A program made the translations under genes and the position numbers. A DNA stretch of 64,000 nucleotides from DATFMP01 sp035266845 (GTDB taxonomy: Bacteria; SAR324; JACQKK01), in contig DATFMP010000103.1 of NCBI GenBank assembly GCA_035266845.1, forward strand, positions 62,001 through 126,000, written 5' to 3'. The notes beneath the pieces were generated by a model. It had not been told where the DNA came from and made no database searches. It worked only from the letters and a program-made list of their open reading frames with translations. Positions 45,468-54,451 of the stretch are shown here, piece by piece; position 1 is the stretch's first letter, and the number at the start of each line of letters is the position of its first letter.

Positions 45468-46800
45468 CGCGCAAGGCCTCCTCTCCACTGCCCGCCAGGG
45501 GATCGAACAGCTTGGGCCCGGGCACGGCCTGCCGCAGGGCGCCCAGGGCCGTCTTCACGATGCGCAGGCCATAGGCGTAGTCCTTCTCCGGCCCCAGAGA
45601 CGGATCGCCGCAGACGTGCTCGATGCGGGCGCCGCGCACCACACGGTTGGCGCCCGTGGTGAGTGCGAGGTCATAGATGGCGGAGATCATGGCCACCGGA
45701 ATGCCCACCCGCTCGATTTCCTTGGCGATCGTTGCCCCGCAACGATTGCAGGTACCTCACGTGGCGACGAGCAAGGCGCCGTCCACGCCTCCTGCCTTGA
45801 GGTCTTCCGCGATGCCGCGGCCCATGCGGGCGGCCGCCGCCACGGGCGTGCTCACCCCCGGCAGGGCGTAGATCCACTCGTACACCCGGCCGATCGCCCC
45901 GCTGCGTTCCAGGTCGCGCAGGAAGTTCAGGGGCAGGATGTAGTTGGGATTGCGGTTGACGATGTGGTTGAAGTAGCCGGCATGGAAGGCCTCCCAGCCC
46001 TCCGGGCTCAGGGCCTCCAGATCCTGCACCGAATGGCGGTGGTAGCGGGTGGCATTGGCGGCCACCTGCCCCTCGGGGTTGCCCTTGCGCACCAGCCCGC
46101 CCGTGGTGACCATGGCGATGGTCGCCTCGCGCAGTGCCGCCAACGGCGGGGCGGGGGGCACACGCTCGGGCGCGTTGATGGGCACCTCGGTGGTGAAGGA
46201 CCGCCCATGCAGCTTGTCCAGCAGCATGTCCAGTGCGCGCTGGTAGCCGGGCCGGCCCCGGTCGTACACGCGGCGAACACCGTTGGAGATCGTGCCTTCC
46301 AGCTCCGCCGGTCCCAACGCCTCGCCCCGCTGCAGCTTGAGGCCCACGCGCACCATGGCCGCCAGCGCCTGGGGCATGTCCGCCGGCGTCTCGCCCGTGG
46401 GCACCATCACCACGTCGGCGCGGGCGCCCTGCACGGCGGGATTGTCCCGGTGCAGGCCAGTCACGGCGGGAATACCGAGCTTGCAGGCCAGCCGACACAC
46501 CTGCGCACAGGCCTGCCCGTAGCGGCCCGCCCCAAAGGCCGGCCCCGCCACCAGCAGATCCGGCTGCAACCGCTGCAGGTGCGTGCGCAGACCCATCAGC
46601 ACGGAGTGCAGATCGTCATGGAAACGGTTGTCCCCGCAGATGAGCGTGGCCACGACCTCGCCCTGGTCGCCCAGCGCCTGGGCCAGCGCGCGCCCGGCGC
46701 CGACGGGCCCCTCGCGGAGCGTCAGCTCGGTGCCGGCGTGCTCCTCGCCGCCGATGCCGGCGAAGAACTGGTTGAGGTAGTGGACGATGCGGATGGCCAT
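45457..46800 (-). CDS. grdB: Glycine/sarcosine/betaine reductase protein B selenoprotein subunit
   Basis: A 447-residue selenoprotein with TGA at 45757-45759 as Sec348. The start MAIRIVHYLNQFFAGIGGEE is the family's N-terminus. Around the TGA it reads GALLVATUGTCNRCGATIAK (U = selenocysteine), matching the GrdB/GrdF/GrdH motif UGTCxRCGAT, then EIERVGIPVAMISAIYDLAL. The frame continues 100 codons past the TGA. Protein B binds the amine substrate, and the selenol takes up the carboxymethyl group before transfer to GrdA. A perfect 8-base-pair hairpin begins 10 bases after the TGA. An FNR-like site lies about 110 bases upstream. The ATG lacks a clear ribosome site. Subtype is undecided, so the symbol stands for the family. 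Confidence 0.9.
45728..45746 (-). promoter_or_regulatory. Candidate bacterial SECIS hairpin in grdB
   Basis: On the minus strand, ATCGTTGC pairs perfectly with GCAACGAT around a GGG loop, starting 10 bases after the Sec TGA. The tip lies about 20 bases from the TGA, the normal distance for a bacterial SECIS. Confidence 0.7.
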
Positions 46801-47372
46801 GGCACGTTTCGGAAGCGCCTCCCGGCCTTTTCTGCGCCGCACCCCCATGGGGGCGCAGTCCGGCCTGGGGAAGACACTACCTTCTACACAGGCCCGCGCA
46901 CCTTGACAAGGATCAAGCTTTCGAAATGCGGTGGGAAATCAGCCGATTACAGGCGGAATTGCGAAAGGGAGGGCGCCGATACGATGTCCGCCGCGGCATG
47001 GGCACGACCCCCAGCGATGCGGCACCTGCGGGCGAGCCAGGAAGGGTGGCTCTGGCAAGGCAGCGGGTTGCCATCCTTGGCAAACGCGAAGCGTCCTTGT
47101 TTACCCGTTGCCCGAAAGAGGAGAGTTGCTGTTTTCCATATCGGCGCTCTCCGGGGAAACTTTAGCCACAACCGGTCCATCAGGTCCAGCGTTTTTTTCA
47201 GCGGTCCGCAAAGGTCCGCGCGGCGCGGCCTGGCGAGGAGGGCCCCGGGAGCGGGTCCCCGCTGAAGGGGGTGCGTGAGGTGCAATTCCGCGCGCCACGG
47301 GGCACGATGAGGGGGTCGGCCCGTAGAACGAAGCGAACCGGGCCGGCACGGGCGGAGCAGGCCCGCGGCCGG
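46801..47372. other. Regulatory gap upstream of grdB
   Basis: About 572 bases between grdB and the acyl-CoA synthetase, both on the minus strand. It holds the FNR-like site at 46903-46916 and a weak minus -10 candidate (TAGTGT, 46874-46879). The remainder, including a T-rich stretch near 47190, shows no convincing gene or terminator. Confidence 0.55.
46903..46916 (-). promoter_or_regulatory. FNR/Anr-like binding site upstream of grdB
   Basis: TTGAC-AAGG-ATCAA on the plus strand matches the FNR/Anr consensus TTGAT-N4-ATCAA at nine of ten positions. Its centre is about 110 bases before the grdB start. With a start site near 46868 it would sit close to -41.5, the class II activating position. 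This fits expression under low oxygen. Confidence 0.6.
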
Positions 47373-50129
47373 TCAGTCCGAGAGATGGGAGATGACGTAC
47401 TCGGAGAAGGGATCCACCCCGGCCACGCGCACGCGCGCGTCCACGACCACGCAGCCCTGGCCCTTCTCCATCAGCAGCACGGGGTTCAGGTCGATCTCGC
47501 GGATCTGGGGGTGGTCTTCCACCATTTGCGAGAGGCGCAGCAGAGTCTCGGAGAGCGCCGCAAGGTCGCGCTCCGGCTCGCCGCGGTAGCCGACGAAAAT
47601 GCGGTGGGACTTGAGTCGGGCCAGCATGCGCTCCACATCCAGATCCGTCACGGGGTGCAGCGCGAACTGCACGTCGCGGAACAGCTCCAGGTACACGCCA
47701 CCGAGCCCCGCCATCAGCACCGGGCCGAAGTTGGGGTCGTAGCTCACGCCCAGCACGGTCTCCAGGCCCTCGTGGGCCATGGGCTGCAGCAGCACGCCAT
47801 CCATTTCCGCGCGACGGCCCTGGCCCTCCAGGGTTTCCTCCAACTCCAGGAAGGCCCCGCGCACCTCGCGGGCAGAGCGCAGGTTGAGACAGATCCCGTG
47901 CACATCGGACTTGTGCAGGATGGTCGTGCTGGAGAGCTTCATTGCCAGCGGATAGCCCATCGCTTCCGCCACCTGCACGGATTCGGCCGCGGTGCGGGCA
48001 AAGCGGGTGGGCAGGGTGGGGATGCCGTAGCACTCCATCAACCGGTAGCCCTCTAGCGGCGGCAGCCACACCGGCTCGCGTTCGGGGTCGTCCCCGGCGT
48101 GCTGACGGATCAGTGTGCGCGCCTGTTCCGCCTTCACGTCGGGGAAGCGCACGATCGTACCGCGTTCGCGATACCGCCAGTCGCGGTAACGCGTGAGCTG
48201 CGCCAGCGAGACGACGGCATCCTCGGGAAAACGGAAGGTGGGGATGCTGGCTTCTTCCAGCTCGTCCAGCCACGGGGCGCGCTCGCTCTCGCCCATCATG
48301 CAGGCCACCAGCGGCTTGGAACCGTCCGTGGCGCGGCGCGCGGTCAGGATGGCGCGGGCCACGTCCGGTGCCGCGGTCACCAGTGGCGGGATGAACATCA
48401 CCAGCACCATGTCCACCTCGTCGGACTCCAGCAGGCCTTTCAGGCAGGCCTCGTACTGGTCCGCGCTGGCCGAGGCGATCATGTCCACCGGGTTCAGCGC
48501 GCTGGCCGACTCCGGCATAAACGGCCGCAGCTTGGCCTGCAGGGCATCGGAGAGCCGCGGCACCTTGAGGCCCTCCACCTCCGCGCGGTCCGCGCTGATG
48601 ATGCCCGGGCCCCCGGCGTTGGTGAGCACGCCCAGGCGTCCACCCGCGGGCAGAGGCTGGGTGCTGAGCAGCTTGGCCGCATGGAAGAACTGCTCCATGG
48701 TGTCCGTGCGGATGATGCCGGCCTGCTCCAGCAGCGTTTCCACGACCACGTTGGAGGCGGCCAGCGCGCCTGTGTGCGAGCTGGCGGCGCGCGCGCCCGC
48801 TTGGCTGGTGCCACTCTTGAGCACCACGATGGGCTTGTGCTGGCTCACGCGGCGGGCGATGCGGCTGAACTTCTTGGGGTTCCCGAAGGATTCCAGGTAG
48901 AGCAGGATCACCTTCGTGTAGGGGTCGTTGCCCCAGAAGTACAGCAGGTCGTTGCCGGAGATATCCGCCTTGTTGCCCACGCCGATGAACTGCGAGATGC
49001 CCAGGCGCAGTTCGCGTGCCAGGTTGAGCATGGCGATGCCCAGGGCCCCACTCTGCGAGCTGAGCGCCACGCGGCCCGGCGGCGGGAACATGGGCGCGAA
49101 CGTGGCATTGAGCCGCACGGCGGACTCCGTGTTCAGCATGCCCAGACAGTTCGGCCCCACGATGCGCATGCCGTGGCGGCGGGCAATGTCCAGCACTTCC
49201 TTCTGCAACGCCGCGCCCTTGGCGCCGATCTCCGCGAAGCCCGCCGAGATGATGACCAGCGCGTAGACGTGCTTAGAGGCGCACTCGCGCACGACCTCCG
49301 GCACCACCGCGGCCGGCACAGCGATGATGGCCAGGTCCACCTCCCGCGGCACGTCGCGCAGGGCGGCATAGCACGGCACGGAGTGCACCACGACGTGCCG
49401 GGGGTTGATGGGGTAGACGGGCCCCGCGTACTCCGACGTGATCAGGTTGCGCACGATGGCGTAGCCGATGGTGCCGGGCTCGTTGGAGGCGCCGATCACG
49501 GCCACGCTGCGCGGGCGGAACAGCCGCTCCATCGCCGCCACATAGGCCTGCTGCTCCCGCGCGAAGCGCCGCTCCTGCGTGAGCTCCGTCTCCTTCATGG
49601 CGAATTCGATGTGCACCACCCCCTCGCGCAGGCTGGAGGTGATGGTGAAGCCCATGTTCTTGAACACACCGATCATCTGGTGGTTCTCGGCCAGCACCTC
49701 GGCCTCGAGCACCTCGATTTCCGCCATACGGGCGAAGGGGATCAGCTCCTGCAGCAGGTGGGTGCCGATGCCCTGGCCCTGGTAGGCATCCTCCACGGTG
49801 AAGGCCACCTCCGCGTGGGTGGGCTTGGGCAGGCGCACGAAGCGTCCCACGGCGATGATGCGTTCGCCGCCCGGCTCGCCTTCGTCCTCGATCACCCCCA
49901 CGATCGCCGTCTCGTTGTCGAAGTCGATGTGGGTAAAGTGCGCCACCTCCTTCTCGTCCATGCGGGTGATCATCGTCATGAAGCGGCGGTAGATCGTCTG
50001 CGGCGAGAGCCGGTAGAACAGCCGGATCATGCGCTGGTCGTCTTCCGGGGTGATCGGCCGCAGGCGCAGCGGCGTTCCGGTGGAGAGGATGACGTCCTTG
50101 CTCCAGGCGGGCGGCGTGTAGTTGGGCAT
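47373..50129 (-). CDS. GNAT acetyltransferase fused to ADP-forming acyl-CoA synthetase
   Basis: A 918-residue fusion. Residues 1-180 are a GNAT domain with the acetyl-CoA loop EDAYQGQGIGTHLLQEL near 110. Then come a CoA-binding domain (SVAVIGASNEPGTIGYAIVR near 205), the ligase-CoA domains with the likely phospho-His in ASSHTGALAAS near 450, and a C-terminal ATP-grasp domain (YPLAMKLSSTTILHKSDVHG near 730). Such enzymes convert acyl-CoA, ADP and phosphate to acid and ATP; GNAT fusions (Pat/AcuA-like) acetylate proteins. The GNAT comes first here, unlike Salmonella Pat. The start at 50129 has no clear ribosome site; an ATG 33 bases upstream is possible. It lies upstream of grd on the same strand and could process acetyl groups made there. 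Confidence 0.88.
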   Translation of the reverse strand: MPNYTPPAWSKDVILSTGTPLRLRPITPEDDQRMIRLFYRLSPQTIYRRFMTMITRMDEKEVAHFTHIDFDNETAIVGVIEDEGEPGGERIIAVGRFVRLPKPTHAEVAFTVEDAYQGQGIGTHLLQELIPFARMAEIEVLEAEVLAENHQMIGVFKNMGFTITSSLREGVVHIEFAMKETELTQERRFAREQQAYVAAMERLFRPRSVAVIGASNEPGTIGYAIVRNLITSEYAGPVYPINPRHVVVHSVPCYAALRDVPREVDLAIIAVPAAVVPEVVRECASKHVYALVIISAGFAEIGAKGAALQKEVLDIARRHGMRIVGPNCLGMLNTESAVRLNATFAPMFPPPGRVALSSQSGALGIAMLNLARELRLGISQFIGVGNKADISGNDLLYFWGNDPYTKVILLYLESFGNPKKFSRIARRVSQHKPIVVLKSGTSQAGARAASSHTGALAASNVVVETLLEQAGIIRTDTMEQFFHAAKLLSTQPLPAGGRLGVLTNAGGPGIISADRAEVEGLKVPRLSDALQAKLRPFMPESASALNPVDMIASASADQYEACLKGLLESDEVDMVLVMFIPPLVTAAPDVARAILTARRATDGSKPLVACMMGESERAPWLDELEEASIPTFRFPEDAVVSLAQLTRYRDWRYRERGTIVRFPDVKAEQARTLIRQHAGDDPEREPVWLPPLEGYRLMECYGIPTLPTRFARTAAESVQVAEAMGYPLAMKLSSTTILHKSDVHGICLNLRSAREVRGAFLELEETLEGQGRRAEMDGVLLQPMAHEGLETVLGVSYDPNFGPVLMAGLGGVYLELFRDVQFALHPVTDLDVERMLARLKSHRIFVGYRGEPERDLAALSETLLRLSQMVEDHPQIREIDLNPVLLMEKGQGCVVVDARVRVAGVDPFSEYVISHLSD

Positions 50130-50489
50130 GGGTCGGGAGCGATGGGCGTGGAGGGGCGGCATCTCCCGCACTGGGGCCTCGCGCGCTGAGCCCCCGGAGC
50201 GCCGGATGTGGCGCCCGGGCTGCCGGGCCGCCACATCAGCCTAAGCCTACCGCACCCTCCGCCGATGGGAAATGATGCGCATCAAGGCCGGCCCGGGCTG
50301 CGTCCCGCACCCGCCCGCGAACCCACTTGCGGCGGAAGGAGCCGGAATGCCCCCGCCTGCGCGACGACCTGGGTTTATTTCCCCCGCAGATTTGATCATA
50401 ATGAACGGGCACCGCCGGCACCGCCGGCCAAGCTTGACCAACGAACAGCGGAACCACCGGCCATTCCGCGGGGCCAGCACGTCGCCGTG
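50130..50489. other. Divergent intergenic region
   Basis: About 360 bases between the acyl-CoA synthetase (minus) and the coiled-coil gene (plus). It holds the promoter candidate at 50374-50402 and otherwise GC-rich sequence without a convincing gene. Confidence 0.5.
50374..50402 (+). promoter_or_regulatory. Possible promoter of the coiled-coil gene
   Basis: TTTATT (50374-50379) and CATAAT (50397-50402) are 17 bases apart in an AT-rich patch. The -10 overlaps TTGAT-CATA-ATGAA (50392-50405), which also matches the FNR pattern at nine of ten positions, so the site may be controlled. Confidence 0.4.
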
Positions 50490-50924
50490 ATGCCCGAACC
50501 CAAGCCACCCCCTGACACCAATGGAAATCGGCTCGCCGCCTTGCTGCGTCGCGCGCTCGATGAGGCTTTGTACATGCTCATGAACTGGCTCGCCTTCCTG
50601 CGGAGCAAGACCGAGGACACGCGCCACCAGCTCAAGGAGGTGTTCTATTCCACCTCCGATCAGGTGCTGGAGCGGGCGGAGGAAACCCGCAAGTCCGTCA
50701 AGCTGCGCATGGCGATCCTCGAGATCGAGCACCACCTGAACCGGCTCTATCCGCAGATCGGCAAGCTCACCTGCGACCTGCACGCCGAGCACGTGGAAGG
50801 CTGGCCGGAGAATCCCGATCTGCGCGCCAAGGTGGAGCTGGCCGAGGAATATCGCGAGCGCCTGGACGAACTGCGCAAAGACCTGGAGCAGCACCAGCAG
50901 CGCATCCGCTCCCCGCGCGGCTGA
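50490..50924 (+). CDS. Small coiled-coil protein of unknown function
   Basis: A 144-residue protein starting MPEPKPPPDTNGNRLAALLR at the ATG at 50490. A moderately hydrophobic helix (ALDEALYMLMNWLAFLRS, about 22-39) is followed by long charged helices, including QVLERAEETRKSVKLRMAIL and a C-terminal coiled coil (LAEEYRERLDELRKDLEQHQ). It has no enzyme motif. It lies directly before tRNA-Leu. The family is not recognised; a role as membrane-associated stress or phasin-like protein cannot be tested here. Confidence 0.6.
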   Translation: MPEPKPPPDTNGNRLAALLRRALDEALYMLMNWLAFLRSKTEDTRHQLKEVFYSTSDQVLERAEETRKSVKLRMAILEIEHHLNRLYPQIGKLTCDLHAEHVEGWPENPDLRAKVELAEEYRERLDELRKDLEQHQQRIRSPRG

Positions 50925-50935
50925 ACGCCCGCCCC

Positions 50936-50964
50936 TTGAACCGCCGGGGTGATCCCGGTATACA
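50936..50964 (+). promoter_or_regulatory. Promoter of tRNA-Leu
   Basis: TTGAAC (50936-50941) and TATACA (50959-50964) are separated by 17 bases. Transcription would begin near 50971, 17 bases before the mature tRNA. Confidence 0.65.
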
Positions 50965-50987
50965 CATCTATTGCAGCACCCTCGCCT

Positions 50988-51071
50988 GCCGACGTGGTGG
51001 AACTGGTAGACACGCTATCTTGAGGGGGTAGTGGGAGAAATCCCGTGGGAGTTCGAGTCTCCCCGTCGGCA
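50988..51071 (+). tRNA. tRNA-Leu (GAG)
   Basis: A class II tRNA with acceptor stem GCCGACG/CGTCGGC, anticodon stem CTATC/GGTAG with loop TTGAGGG giving anticodon GAG, a long variable arm (TGGGAGAAATCCCG) and T-loop TTCGAGT. The discriminator is A; CCA is not encoded. Confidence 0.96.
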
Positions 51072-51462
51072 TGATCCCTTCCAGGGCGGACATTGCTCCT
51101 GCTCACCGGTGCACGGCCGGCGCAGCCCGGCTCGCGGCTGCGCCGTGTGCAGACGCGCTGCTCCCGTCACGCACTTCGTGCGTGACGGTGCCGCACGATT
51201 CAGTGTTTCAAGCCGAATATGTCCGTCAGGAACTGCTTGACGGCTGCCGAGGTAGCCATGGCCGCGACTTCGTCGTAAGCGATGAAAAGCCATGAATCGC
51301 CGTGATTGAGTCCGCCGGGCCCGGCGTCACAGACGTTGAGACCGCGGTGGTGACGGATGAGGGGCGCGTCAATGCTGTCGGCAGGCCGATGCGCGATCGC
51401 GGCCACAGCTGAGCGGGAGCCCGCAGTTCATCGCGGAATTGGCGCGATGGCGGGTGCAGCAG
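51072..51462. other. Intergenic region after tRNA-Leu
   Basis: About 391 bases. It holds the hairpin at 51164-51188. A minus-strand frame at 51200-51406 could encode 68 residues ending in AAVKQFLTDIFGLKH, but it has no clear start signal or homology, so I do not call it. Confidence 0.45.
51164..51188. terminator. Strong hairpin, terminator- or REP-like
   Basis: An 11-base-pair perfect stem (CCGTCACGCAC/GTGCGTGACGG) with loop TTC lies about 90 bases after tRNA-Leu. No T run follows on either strand, so a repetitive palindrome is as likely as a terminator. Confidence 0.45.
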
Positions 51463-53754
51463 CTAGGAGAAGACTTCCCGGAACTCGATCTGTTCTCCGG
51501 CCAGCGTTATCAGCGTCAGCGGAAACGCCCGCGTGGCATCGAGGATTCCACGGTAGTAGGCGGCATAGTCTTCCTCGGACTCCTCGGGCTCCGGGGTGCG
51601 CAGTCCGATGAACACAAGATCCGCCTGGGTCGAATAGCGCGCAATTTCCTCCAATGGGCCACGCTCCTCGCGCCGAACGTATATTTCGATCTGGGCGTCG
51701 ATGCGGCTATCCGCCAGGAACTCGTCCAGGCTCTGCTGCAGCCCCCGGCGCGCGTCCTCGTTGGCGGCCAGGGACTTGATGGTCAGCGTGGCGCCCCGCC
51801 ATTCCGGGCTGCTTTGCAGCATGTAGGCGAAGAGCAGCATCAGCGTGGCGTTGTTGTTCTGGGTGCCCATCCACACATCGATGGAAAGCGACTCGCGTGG
51901 CTCCAGGGCCTCCTCGGCCGTGCCCCGGCTGTCCCGCACGAGGATCACGTTCTTGCGTTGCCGATGGAGCGTCTGCAACACGTGGCAGAATCCAACGATG
52001 TGCTCGGGGTCTTCTGTATCGCCCAGCATCACGGTATTGGGCTCGATGTGCCCCAGGCCATAGTCGGTGGCCAGGGCCTCCGCTCCGGTCACGAAGTCCG
52101 GTGCGTATTTCACGCGCACGAGGGCGGGTACGTCATTCTTGCGCAGGTAATCCTCGATGCTGCGTTCCTGGCTGCGCACTTTCCCTTCCTCGGCCAATGG
52201 GCGCTCCACGATGGTGGCCACCGTGAGGAAGCCCTTGCCGTGTGTAATCGCGTCCGCCAGCGCGACGAGATACCAGCGCGCGGTGGGCGCGCCGCTGAAG
52301 AGCAGGATGTTGGGCCGCCACACGCGGGCCACATCCTGGTAGCGCCCGACCTTGTAGATCGAGAAGCGTGCCAGGGCCTGCAGAACGCCACCGCGGATGT
52401 CCGACCAGCCCGTGCGCATGCGCCGCCGCCGCATCACCAGATACACTGCGCTGGATGCGAAGATGGCGATCAGGCTGGCGCCCGCGTCGATCATCAACAT
52501 GGCGCCTACGCACAGCACCGCGCCCAGCAGGGAGATCCTCCAGGGCGTGCGGAAGGTGGGGCGCCAGGAAGGGTTGCCGATCAGCCCTTCCAGTGCGGCG
52601 ATCAGGTTCAGCGTGCCGTAGGCCGTGAGGAAGAACATGGACAGCACGGGTGCCAGCACATCCAGCGAGCCCGCGTACAGCCCCACCGCGGCGATGGCAA
52701 AGGTGATCAGGGTGGCGAGACGCGGATCGTTGCCCGGCCCGTTACCGCGGCCCACGAAGCGCGGCACGACCCGGTCGGCGGCCAGCGCCTGCAAGGTGCG
52801 GGCGCCGCCAAGCAGGGCGCCCATGGCGCTGGAAAGCGTGGCACCCCAGATGCCCGCGTACATGGCTTGCGGCAGCAACGCCACGTCCCACATCACCAGC
52901 GGATTTGTCCGCAGCAGCGGGCGCGGCACATACACCCACAGCAGCACCGGGATGCCCACGTACACCACGTAGCCGGTCACTACGGCCGCCAGGGTGCCCG
53001 TCGGCAGCGAGCGGCGCGGGTTCTTCAGGTCGCCGGACATGGACACCCCGGAGAGGATGCCCGTGACCGCCGGAAAGAACACCGCGAACACCACCCAGAA
53101 CGCTGCCCGCGGCGCTTCGGGCAACACAGCTCCCTCCGGCAGCGACACCGGGTGCCCCAACACGAGGGACACCAGCGAGCCCGCGATGAGCACGAAGATC
53201 AGCAACTGCGTCTTGAGCGCAATATTCGCCGAGACGAAGGCCAGCACGGTGAGTGCTACCAGCGCGACGATGGCGATGGTGGTCGTGGGCACCTGCGGCA
53301 GCAGCACGTGCACCGAGTCCGCGAAGCCCACCAGGTAGAACGAGACCCCCATGGCCTGCGCCAGGTACAGCGGCAGCCCGATCGCCGCGCCGGACTCCAC
53401 CCCGAAGGAGCGCGAAACCATGTAGTACGCCCCCCCGCCCCGCACACGCATATTGGTTGCGGTCGCCGCAATGGAAAGTCCGGTGATGAACGTGATGGCG
53501 CTGGAAAGCGTCACGATCACGATCGTCAGTACCAGCCCGGCCTCGCCCAGCACCCAGCCCAGGCGCAGATACATGATCACGCCCAGGATCGTCAGCACGC
53601 TGGGCAGATACACGCCCATGAACGTCCCGAAGCGCCGGGGCTCGGCGGGCGGCTTTTCCTGTCGTGCCGAGGTCTCAGGCTGCGGCTGCGAAGCCGGCTG
53701 GTCGGCGGGTGCGGATAGTCCGGTGGGCGCAGCGGCCGGGGTAGGGTCGCTCAT
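51463..53754 (-). CDS. Cation-chloride cotransporter-like permease (SLC12/APC)
   Basis: A 763-residue membrane protein. After a Pro/Ala/Gln-rich cytoplasmic start, the transport core (about 45-460) opens with FGTFMGVYLPSVLTILGVIM and YLRLGWVLGEAG, the mark of cation-chloride cotransporters. It contains about twelve helices, with GVSMSGDLKNPRRSLPTGTL near 255. The C-terminal 290 residues are soluble and resemble the SLC12 cytoplasmic domain (RPNILLFSGAPTARWYLVAL near 483). Eukaryotic relatives move Na+, K+ and Cl- together; bacterial members are poorly studied and may carry amino acids or K+. It stands alone, with 697 bases of noncoding DNA upstream. Confidence 0.85.
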   Translation of the reverse strand: MSDPTPAAAPTGLSAPADQPASQPQPETSARQEKPPAEPRRFGTFMGVYLPSVLTILGVIMYLRLGWVLGEAGLVLTIVIVTLSSAITFITGLSIAATATNMRVRGGGAYYMVSRSFGVESGAAIGLPLYLAQAMGVSFYLVGFADSVHVLLPQVPTTTIAIVALVALTVLAFVSANIALKTQLLIFVLIAGSLVSLVLGHPVSLPEGAVLPEAPRAAFWVVFAVFFPAVTGILSGVSMSGDLKNPRRSLPTGTLAAVVTGYVVYVGIPVLLWVYVPRPLLRTNPLVMWDVALLPQAMYAGIWGATLSSAMGALLGGARTLQALAADRVVPRFVGRGNGPGNDPRLATLITFAIAAVGLYAGSLDVLAPVLSMFFLTAYGTLNLIAALEGLIGNPSWRPTFRTPWRISLLGAVLCVGAMLMIDAGASLIAIFASSAVYLVMRRRRMRTGWSDIRGGVLQALARFSIYKVGRYQDVARVWRPNILLFSGAPTARWYLVALADAITHGKGFLTVATIVERPLAEEGKVRSQERSIEDYLRKNDVPALVRVKYAPDFVTGAEALATDYGLGHIEPNTVMLGDTEDPEHIVGFCHVLQTLHRQRKNVILVRDSRGTAEEALEPRESLSIDVWMGTQNNNATLMLLFAYMLQSSPEWRGATLTIKSLAANEDARRGLQQSLDEFLADSRIDAQIEIYVRREERGPLEEIARYSTQADLVFIGLRTPEPEESEEDYAAYYRGILDATRAFPLTLITLAGEQIEFREVFS

Positions 53755-54451
53755 GAGGGCGTGAAGGCCTGATCAAAGGGTGGCCGGCCGGATTTGCACG
53801 GACCCGGCGGATTGGGTCGATTGCCACGGCTTACGCATTGCGCTGCCACTCTCCGCTACGCATGCCCATTATGCGCGCGAAGTAGCGGAACGCAATGCTC
53901 ACGACTCGCTTGGAGAACCCTTCCCGGAGCCGATGAGCTGCGCACGCTGGCCATGACGATCGTGCGGCGCGAGTTGGCCGAGCGCATCTTCCAGGCCCGC
54001 GGGCAGGATGGAGGCCAGTGGCGTGGGCAGGGGCGCGCCCCTTGACCCACGCAGCTCTCGTGTCGCGGCCTGCATCGCGCCACTGCATTTGACTTGCCGC
54101 TCCGATGCGCCCACGCTACTGGAACGGGGATATGGTCTAATCTATTGGCAGAAGAAAATTCGACCGGTGCCCTACAGCAGGGTCCGGTGTGGGACGACGT
54201 GCCCTGATCGGACTGTCCCACGGGCCGTGCTGCATCCTGGCGCGTATCCGAAGGTGCGGATTTTCTCCCCCATTCAGGTTCCAATCACACTCTCCTGCGG
54301 ACACGACGCTTGCGGGCGCCTCCCCTGACGGGGAGCACGCGCGAAGCGCCTGGGCCGCCTCAATGCAGCGGCTGACCGGTGCGTCCCCGACCAACCGGCG
54401 GGGTCTGGAGCTCGATCCGGCAGCACGAGCCGAAGCGGCTTGCCAACCTCC
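53755..54451. other. Long intergenic region
   Basis: About 697 bases between the divergent permease and small membrane-protein genes. A stretch near 53930-54000 on the plus strand (reading ELRTLAMTIVRRELAERIFQ) has coding-like bias, but it lacks a clear start and ends after about 30 more residues in GQ/RG-rich sequence. It might be a gene remnant. No RNA gene is seen. Confidence 0.4.

Noticed and set aside
46903..46930. The plus-strand TTGACA in the FNR-like site as a -35 box.
   Set aside because: No -10 sequence lies at a suitable distance and no plus-strand gene follows.
51200..51406. A 68-residue minus-strand frame after tRNA-Leu.
   Set aside because: It has no ribosome site, no recognised homology and weak codon bias; only its C-terminal 20 residues look protein-like.
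53794..54045. A plus-strand frame with a coding-like middle in the long gap upstream of the permease.
   Set aside because: No start signal or family match, and the ends are low-complexity; at best a remnant.
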